In this document: piece after piece, positions 31,410-36,880 of the stretch
Layout: each line of letters starts with the position of its first letter
How positions within the stretch are numbered: position 1 is the first letter of the stretch
Source: Clostridia bacterium
Lineage (GTDB): Bacteria > Bacillota > Clostridia > Christensenellales > CAG-138
Length of the DNA: 36,880 nt
Direction: 5' to 3'
Assembly: GCA_030527115.1 (NCBI GenBank)
Contig: JAUNBM010000018.1
Span: 1 to 36,880, forward strand
The notes under the pieces: generated by a model
Told to the model about the DNA's origin: nothing
Seen by the model: only the letters and a program-made list of their open reading frames with translations
Databases searched by the model: none
Translations under genes and position numbers: made by a program

Positions 31410-32432
31410 ATGCAGGAAGAACTACAAAGAATCAGGCGTGAAACCCTGGAACGTATGGCAGGGATAGTTTCCGAGGCCGAGTTGAACTCTGTTCAACAGG
31501 AAGTATTTGGCAAAAACGGTCGTTTGACCACCATACTGCGCACCATGGGCCAGCTTTCAAAGGAGCGCCGTGCCGCTATGGGCGCCGCCGTCAACGAGGT
31601 TAAAAAGGAACTCGAAGTGCGGCTATCGGAAATCCGGGCGGCGCTGAAGCAGAAGGCGCAGGAACAACGGTTTGCCCGCGAAGCTTTGGACGTAACCGAA
31701 GCGGCGGATTTCGCCCTCCCCCGCGGCGCTTTGCATCCCATGACGCAAACCTACCGCACCATTCGCGACGCTTTGATCGGGATGGGCTTTTCGATGTTCG
31801 ACGGGCCGGAAATCGAATTGGACGACAACAACTTTACGCTTCTGAATCTTCCGCTCGACCATCCGGCGCGGGATATGCAGGACACCTTCTATATCAACGA
31901 CAAGGTTTTGCTTCGCACCCATACCTCGCCCTGCGAGATTCGCGCCCTGCAAACCATAAAGCCGCCCTTCCGCCTGATTATGCCGGGCAGGGTTTTCCGC
32001 GTTGACGAGGTCGACGCGACCCATTATCCGATTTTCATGCAGATCGAAGGGTTTGTCGTTGACAGGAATCTCAGCCTCGCCAACCTCAAAGGAACGCTCG
32101 ACTCGTTTATCCATGCGGTCTTTGGTAAAGATATAAAAACAAGGCTTCGTCCCTCCTACTTCCCCTTCACCGAACCCTCTGCGGAGTTGGACATGAGCTG
32201 TACGATTTGCGGGGGCAAGGGTTGCCGCGTTTGCAAGGGAACCGGCTGGATTGAATTGCTGGGTTGCGGTGTAACCAATCCGCACGAGATTATGAACTGC
32301 GGTTACGATCCAAAGGAATGGACGGGAATCGCCTTTGGAATCGGCGTCGACAGGGTGACGAGCCTGAAATACGGCATTTCGGATATTCGTATTGAATACG
32401 AAAACGACGCCCGGTTTTTGAAACAATTTTAG
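31410..32432 (+). CDS. pheS: phenylalanine--tRNA ligase alpha subunit
   Basis: This is the catalytic subunit of the alpha2beta2 synthetase that charges tRNA-Phe. The 340-residue protein has the N-terminal helical tRNA-binding arm (1-85), class II motif 2 (FRLIMPGRVFRVDEVDATH) and motif 3 near the C-terminus (GIAFGIGVDRVTSLKYG). The CTICGGKGCRVCKGTGW insertion is normal for bacterial PheS. AGGAGG lies before the ATG. It is the first gene after the T-box and lies 11 bp before pheT. Confidence 0.98.
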   Translation: MQEELQRIRRETLERMAGIVSEAELNSVQQEVFGKNGRLTTILRTMGQLSKERRAAMGAAVNEVKKELEVRLSEIRAALKQKAQEQRFAREALDVTEAADFALPRGALHPMTQTYRTIRDALIGMGFSMFDGPEIELDDNNFTLLNLPLDHPARDMQDTFYINDKVLLRTHTSPCEIRALQTIKPPFRLIMPGRVFRVDEVDATHYPIFMQIEGFVVDRNLSLANLKGTLDSFIHAVFGKDIKTRLRPSYFPFTEPSAELDMSCTICGGKGCRVCKGTGWIELLGCGVTNPHEIMNCGYDPKEWTGIAFGIGVDRVTSLKYGISDIRIEYENDARFLKQF

Positions 32433-32443
32433 GAGGTGCTTGT

Positions 32444-34831
32444 ATGAAACTGCCAAAGAAATGGTTATGCGAATATGTTGATTTCTGCGTCAGCGATGAG
32501 GAATTCATCGAGCGCATGATGTGGCGCGGCTTTGAACTCGCCTCCGTCGAAAGGGAACTGCCCGACGTCACGGGCGTGATTACGGGTAAGATCCTCGATA
32601 TATCCCAGCATCCCAATGCGGACAGGCTCAGCGTTTGTCAGGTGGATATAGGCGAAAAAACAGTCCAAATCCTTACCAATGCAAAAAACGTCTTTGTGGG
32701 CGCTGTTGTTCCCGTTGCCTATGAGGGAGCGAAAATCGGAGAAACCCTTTTCTCCAGGGCGACCATAAGAGGGGTTGAGAGCTGTGGAATGTTTTGCTCA
32801 GGCGCGGAGTTCAATCTCACCGAGGACGAATATCCGGGCGCGGAAAGCGATGGAATTCTCATATTAAGGGAGGACACGCCGCTCGGAATGGATATCGCTG
32901 ATGCGCTTGAAAAGGACGATATCATCTTCGACTTCGACCTTACCCCCAACCGCCCCGATTGCAACAGCATCATCGGGCTTTGCCGCGAAGCCGCGGCGGC
33001 TCTGGGCCAGATTATGAAAACTCCCGAAATCAGCCACTATGATGGCAATGGGCAGGGCGAAGTGCAGGTTACGGTTGAAAATCCCGTTCTCTGCCCGCGC
33101 TACTGCGGCAGGGTTGTTAAGGATATTCATATCGCGCCCTCGCCCAAATGGATGCAACAGCGCCTTAGGAGCGCCGGTATGCGCCCGATAAACAACATTG
33201 TGGACATAACCAACTATGTTTTGCTCGAATATGGGCATCCTATGCACGCCTTCGATCTCGCCTGTATCAGCGATTCGCATATAATCGTTCGGAATGCTGT
33301 CGAGGGCGAGCTTGTGACGACGCTCGACGAAAAACAGCACACGATGGACGGCGATATGCTACTTATTGCCGACCCGACAAAGGGCGTTGGAATCGCCGGA
33401 GTTATGGGCGGGCTCAATTCGGAGATAACCGAAGATACCAAGGAGGTGTTCCTCGAATCCGCCGTATTCCTGGGCAGTAACATTCGCCGCACCTCGCGCA
33501 AGCTCAGGCAAAGCACGGACGCCGCCGCCCGCTTCATCAAAGGCGTTGAACCGGTAAACGCTTACCTTGCATTGGAGCGCGCTGTTGAGCTGATTGAACA
33601 GCTCGGAGCCGGCAAGGTCGCAGGCGATATAATCGACGTGTGCGCCGCAGATTTAAACGAGCGAGCGGTGCTTGTCGACCCCGTGCATATAAACCGCCTT
33701 TTAAATCTTCAGCTTTCCGCTGAGGAGATGCTTTCCCTGCTGTCAACGATCCATATAAGCGGAACGTTGGAGGGCGGCGGGCTCAGGCTGAACGTGCCGC
33801 ATTTTCGCACCGATATTGAGAGCGGCATCGAGGCCGATTGGGACATAGCCGAAGAAGTCGGCAGGCTGTACGGCTTTCAAAATATAGCCGCCGAGCTGAT
33901 GAAGGGTGAAACCTTCCAAGGTAGCATACCCGAATCGTTCCGCAATGAGGATTTGGTTAAGGATACACTAGTTGGGCTCGGCTGTCTCGAGATGTACAAT
34001 ATCAACTTCACCTCCCCCGCCACGCTAAAAGCCCTGCAATTTGCCGATGGCGACGAGCGGCTCGATGCGGTTCGCCTGCTCAATCCCTTTGGCGAGGAGC
34101 AGAGCCTCATGCGCACAAGCCTGTATTCCGGAATGCTGGAGAGCTGTCAGCGGAATATCAATCGAAAGACGGGCCATTATAGATTCATGGAGGTTGGCAA
34201 CGTCCATTTCGACAGGGGGCTTACCCTGCCCGAGGAACGCAAGCTGATAGGTCTCGCTTTCTTCTCGGAGAATGAAACCTTCTTCACCCTCAAAGCGGCT
34301 ATCATACGTCTGCTCGAAGCGTTTCATATCGACAAGGTACGCTTCGTCAGCGGCGGAAGCGGGGTTTTCCAGCCCGGCAGGAAGGCGCTCGTTTACAGCG
34401 GCGACACGCTGATTGGCGAATTCGGGCAAGCTCATCCCAATGTTTTGGAGTATTATTCACTCAACCAACCGGTTTATCTGGCGGAGCTTCGTTTTGACGC
34501 GATTAGCGAATGCAAGAACGCCGCGCTCAGCTTCAAGCCCCTCCCCCGCTTCCCTCTCGTATCGCGGGATTTGGCGGTTGTCGTCGATGAGAATGTTGAA
34601 GCGCAAACGCTTTGTGATGTGATTGCGAACGCTCCGGTTGGCACTCTTGTTGAGAATATCGAGCTGTTCGATGTATATCGCGGGCCCGGGCTCATCCCCG
34701 GAAAGAAAAGCCTCGCTTTCAGCTTCACGCTTCGAGCCGAGGACCATACGCTTGTCGAGGACGAAATCCGTGCCGATTTTGAGATAATTATTGCGGAATT
34801 GGCGAAAAATGGCGCGCCGCTCAGGCAATAA
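32444..34831 (+). CDS. pheT: phenylalanine--tRNA ligase beta subunit
   Basis: The beta subunit, 795 residues, supplies tRNA binding and editing of mischarged Tyr. In order: the EMAP-like tRNA-binding domain (about 40-150, HPNADRLSVCQVDIG), the B3/4 editing domain, the B5 domain, the catalytic-like core and the C-terminal anticodon-binding ferredoxin-like domain (about 700-795, PRFPLVSRDLAVVVD). Full length. TAGGAGGTG precedes the ATG. No terminator is obvious in the 60 bp after it. Confidence 0.98.
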   Translation: MKLPKKWLCEYVDFCVSDEEFIERMMWRGFELASVERELPDVTGVITGKILDISQHPNADRLSVCQVDIGEKTVQILTNAKNVFVGAVVPVAYEGAKIGETLFSRATIRGVESCGMFCSGAEFNLTEDEYPGAESDGILILREDTPLGMDIADALEKDDIIFDFDLTPNRPDCNSIIGLCREAAAALGQIMKTPEISHYDGNGQGEVQVTVENPVLCPRYCGRVVKDIHIAPSPKWMQQRLRSAGMRPINNIVDITNYVLLEYGHPMHAFDLACISDSHIIVRNAVEGELVTTLDEKQHTMDGDMLLIADPTKGVGIAGVMGGLNSEITEDTKEVFLESAVFLGSNIRRTSRKLRQSTDAAARFIKGVEPVNAYLALERAVELIEQLGAGKVAGDIIDVCAADLNERAVLVDPVHINRLLNLQLSAEEMLSLLSTIHISGTLEGGGLRLNVPHFRTDIESGIEADWDIAEEVGRLYGFQNIAAELMKGETFQGSIPESFRNEDLVKDTLVGLGCLEMYNINFTSPATLKALQFADGDERLDAVRLLNPFGEEQSLMRTSLYSGMLESCQRNINRKTGHYRFMEVGNVHFDRGLTLPEERKLIGLAFFSENETFFTLKAAIIRLLEAFHIDKVRFVSGGSGVFQPGRKALVYSGDTLIGEFGQAHPNVLEYYSLNQPVYLAELRFDAISECKNAALSFKPLPRFPLVSRDLAVVVDENVEAQTLCDVIANAPVGTLVENIELFDVYRGPGLIPGKKSLAFSFTLRAEDHTLVEDEIRADFEIIIAELAKNGAPLRQ

Positions 34832-34835
34832 AAAC

Positions 34836-34864
34836 TGTACATGACCGCAAAATAGTGGTATTAT
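34836..34864 (+). promoter_or_regulatory. putative promoter of the zinc-ribbon membrane protein
   Basis: TGTACA (34836-34841), a 17-bp spacer and TATTAT (34859-34864), about 30 bp before the ATG, with AAGGAGG between. Confidence 0.55.
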
Positions 34865-34894
34865 ATGGACAAGAAAACGAAGGAGGTCTAAACT

Positions 34895-35539
34895 ATGAGA
34901 TATTGCAGAGAATGCGGCTGTGCGCTCGCCGACGATGCGGCATTTTGCATAAACTGTGGCTTGGAGCTGAATCCAAAACCCGCCGCAGAGCCCGCGGAGC
35001 AGGAGCCTCAAGCTTCCGAGGCCGAAGCCGCGAACCAATTCGCACCCGCCGAAATGTCCGACGAAGCTTACGAGGTCGAGAGCTTCGAGCGTGAAGCGGA
35101 CGCTGAAGCCGAAGCCGAGCCCGAAAGCGAACCGCTCGCCCCGGCTGAAGAACCCGTTCCCGCTGAGGAACCGGTCGCTTTCACTCCGCCTCCGGTTCCA
35201 ACTCCGCCGCCGATACCGTCTCCGCAGAAGCCGCAAGCACCTTCTTATGTGCGCGACAAAAAGCAGACTCTCAGCACCGGCCAGTATTTCTGGCTCACGA
35301 TTCTGTTCTGCATTCCGGTGATTGGACTGATATTCCTCTTTATTTGGGGATGCGGAACGCCAAAGAACGGCAGTTTGAAGCGGTTCTCGTTAGCGATACT
35401 GATTCTGAGGCTGATCGGTCTCATCCTGTTCATGATATTCGTTATCGTGTTCATTATCCTGTTCCGTGATCAGGTCGATCCGGTGATAAAAGCGTTCGCC
35501 CAGCTTATCAGCGACATAGCCGCCGCGTTCGGCTACTGA
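34895..35539 (+). CDS. zinc-ribbon membrane protein of unknown function
   Basis: This 214-residue protein has an N-terminal zinc ribbon (Cys4, 7, 18, 21; MRYCRECG...FCINCG), then a long Glu/Ala/Pro-rich low-complexity linker (about 26-125) ending in a run of PPP-type repeats, and two hydrophobic helices near 132-158 and 168-195. The ribbon should be cytosolic, anchored by the helices. Similar zinc-ribbon plus membrane proteins are frequent in Clostridia without assigned function. AAGGAGG precedes the ATG, and a strong terminator follows. Confidence 0.8.
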   Translation: MRYCRECGCALADDAAFCINCGLELNPKPAAEPAEQEPQASEAEAANQFAPAEMSDEAYEVESFEREADAEAEAEPESEPLAPAEEPVPAEEPVAFTPPPVPTPPPIPSPQKPQAPSYVRDKKQTLSTGQYFWLTILFCIPVIGLIFLFIWGCGTPKNGSLKRFSLAILILRLIGLILFMIFVIVFIILFRDQVDPVIKAFAQLISDIAAAFGY

Positions 35540-35577
35540 TAGTTTAAAGGCGAAAGAAATAGTTGTATTGGCATATT

Positions 35578-35634
35578 AGAATGGGAAGGCTTCCGAACCG
35601 CCCGGTTTCGGGTTGGAGCTTCCCGTTCTTTTTG
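35578..35634 (+). terminator. terminator after the zinc-ribbon gene
   Basis: AGAATGGGAAG (35578-35588) pairs with CTTCCCGTTCT (35619-35629), with an inner stem CCGAACC (35593-35599) pairing with GGTT and CGG (35604-35611). A T-run ends at 35633. Confidence 0.85.
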
Positions 35635-35717
35635 TTATATAGTTCTCTAAACGCTAATGATTTTGCTTCCGCATTCCGTTCAAAACGCATACAAGGGATA
35701 TCGGGGCTATCGAAAAG

Positions 35718-36090
35718 GACTGAGACCCGCAATTGAGCGGCGGCTCGAAAAAGCAATGCTGATGAATGTGTGCAGAAAGGTTTATGCTTTGTGCCGCCGC
35801 TCAGTTGCAGGCCTGTCCCTCATATACTAATTCCCCTCAACGCTCCCCTTTCTTTTATATCTCTGTTCCTCCTCCTTCGTCTCACTATATAGACAATTTT
35901 CAAGCGTGTTTGCAGACAGAACAATAAAATATATCTTTAGTTTTGCTCCAACCCCGTTCTTGCCGCCTTTAGCGGTTGTCTTTCAAGGCGAATTGCCGCT
36001 TGCGGCAAGAGAGTACTCTGGGGCGCAAGGTGCTTGTCGTTAAGTTCTGCGGCGGCGGGCTATGAGGCGTCAACCGCCGCACCGTTCCCC
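35718..36090. other. structured intergenic region, candidate noncoding RNA
   Basis: There is no supported protein gene between 35640 and 36242, but three hairpins lie in a row. (1) GCAATTGAGCGGCGGC (35729-35744) pairs with GCCGCCGCTCAGTTGC (35793-35808) with one wobble, perhaps closed by GGAC/GTCC outside. (2) TCTTGCCGC (35958-35966) pairs with GCGGCAAGA (36002-36010), with AGCGG/CCGCT nested inside. (3) GCGGCGG (36049-36055) pairs with CCGCCGC (36074-36080), flanked by GGGG and CCCC (36020-36023, 36087-36090). No clear promoter or known RNA family was recognised, and the strand is not determined. Confidence 0.4.
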
Positions 36091-36242
36091 ACGTTTAGCC
36101 CGAACATAGTTAGGATATTTCCCCTATATACACATCTAAAACTACTGACTTTTAAGATGGCATATAGCTGTCGTTCTTCTGGTTAATTACAGCTTTCCGA
36201 ACCGGCAAGTAGAAGTGTTTCTAAGGTCGCACTGTAAGCTAC

Positions 36243-36812
36243 TCATCTAGCCGTGTTCTTCAGAAGATCGTCATATGGAAAACGGAGATACAGACACATT
36301 GTATGTTCTTGCCCCTCCTCTGTGTATGTAAGAGTGCTTACAATACGCTCATCATTGTATAGCATTATATTGAGATTTTCTATTGAATACTGCTTATTCT
36401 CGATACTGAGCGTGCTGTCGCAATTCACCATACAGAGCTTTCCTACGCCAACCACATCATACGCGGTCATCTTATCCACGGGCGACTCATCCGCAATAGT
36501 TTGATTCAACAAGCTACGAAACAGTTCAATCTGCTCTGCGATATCCGAGGCGGGGATAGCTCCGCCAAGGTCGATGCCCTCATCTGCGCCAATGGGAGTT
36601 TCGTCCTTATAAAGCACCCAATCCGACACCCATAGTCCCTCCGAAGAGACAAGCTCGACATACTCGTTATAATAAGCCTCGGTGTTCTTGTCGTTTTGAC
36701 GGATGCGCGTGTCGCAACCTGTGCTTATCAGCAACAGCGCCGCAAGAATCATCACTACGACCATACTCTTATTGTACAAGATAAAATCTATTCGCTTGCT
36801 CATCGAATTCAT
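36243..36812 (-). CDS. small lipoprotein of unknown function
   Basis: This 189-residue protein has a signal peptide (basic start, hydrophobic stretch MVVVMILAALLLI) and a lipobox-like ISTGC, so it is probably anchored outside the membrane by a lipidated Cys. The mature part is soluble, with no family that I recognise. The ATG at 36812 is supported by GGAGAGG 5-6 bases upstream; the open frame extends 18 codons further upstream without a ribosome binding site. It is more AT-rich than the central part of the window. Confidence 0.7.
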   Translation of the reverse strand: MNSMSKRIDFILYNKSMVVVMILAALLLISTGCDTRIRQNDKNTEAYYNEYVELVSSEGLWVSDWVLYKDETPIGADEGIDLGGAIPASDIAEQIELFRSLLNQTIADESPVDKMTAYDVVGVGKLCMVNCDSTLSIENKQYSIENLNIMLYNDERIVSTLTYTEEGQEHTMCLYLRFPYDDLLKNTAR

Positions 36813-36880
36813 ACACCTCTCCTTTCTCGTTAGCGATAAACTGTCTTTTAATTCCTTTAAATTCAAATAACCACAAGTCT

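Noticed and set aside
35640..36242. tmRNA, RNase P RNA, SRP RNA or 6S RNA in the structured gap
   Set aside because: None of the conserved landmark sequences I know for these RNAs is visible, so the region is left as an unnamed candidate.
1..36880. CRISPR array, transposase, integrase or prophage module
   Set aside because: No short regularly spaced repeats and no such protein motifs were found; the only long repeat is the two-copy 229-bp unit.

Overview
The window looks like a chromosomal segment of a strictly anaerobic, amino-acid-fermenting Firmicute of the class Clostridia with a moderately high G+C content. The evidence is a complete oxidative ornithine fermentation operon, an oxygen-sensitive class III ribonucleotide reductase with its activase, a reverse-type rubrerythrin, a T-box leader before pheST, the ecfA1-ecfA2-ecfT-truA order common in Firmicutes, strong Shine-Dalgarno sites and many near-consensus sigma-A promoters. 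I cannot name the genus.

Layout. 1-3023: terminator of an upstream gene, then an overlapping trio (cation diffusion facilitator, TrpF-like barrel protein without the catalytic Cys, PfkB kinase). 2992-11521: ornithine operon ord-ortA-ortB-oraS-oraE-mutL-like-orr with birA as last gene, driven by a promoter inside the end of the PfkB gene. 11516-14319 (minus): nrdD-nrdG, preceded by two pairs of NrdR-box-like sites. 14682-16028 (minus): amidohydrolase resembling 8-oxoguanine deaminase. 16135-19806: ecfA1-ecfA2-ecfT-truA-tadA, followed by tRNA-Ser(CGA). 20055-22149: three GNAT acetyltransferases around a perfect 229-bp direct repeat that carries a divergent promoter pair. 22176-22611: remnant of a LysR regulator. 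22679-26692 (minus): two FtsX-like permeases and an ABC ATPase. 27104-27646 (minus): reverse rubrerythrin with a possible PerR/Fur-type operator. 27752-30127 (minus): a 791-residue zinc-ribbon/TIR-like/coiled-coil/DUF6273-like protein. 30222-31160: metallo-beta-lactamase-fold lipoprotein. 31165-34831: T-box and pheS-pheT. 34895-35539: zinc-ribbon membrane protein. 35640-36240: no convincing gene but several strong inverted repeats. 36243-36812 (minus): small lipoprotein.

How the genes work together. Orr makes D-ornithine; OraS/OraE (B12- and PLP-dependent, kept active by the MutL-like ATPase) move the amino group to give 2,4-diaminopentanoate; Ord oxidises it to 2-amino-4-oxopentanoate; OrtA/OrtB cleave that with CoA to alanine and acetyl-CoA. 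The ECF module supplies vitamins through separate S components that are not in this window. NrdD/NrdG and the rubrerythrin fit anaerobic life with peroxide defence.

The observations most worth a second look are the GNAT repeat cassette, the doubled NrdR operator, three genes whose start codons lie 5-6 nt after a -10 element and lack an SD (candidate leaderless mRNAs), the TIR/DUF6273 protein, the TrpF-like protein lacking its active-site Cys, and the structured intergenic region near the right end. No CRISPR array, transposase or prophage gene was seen.
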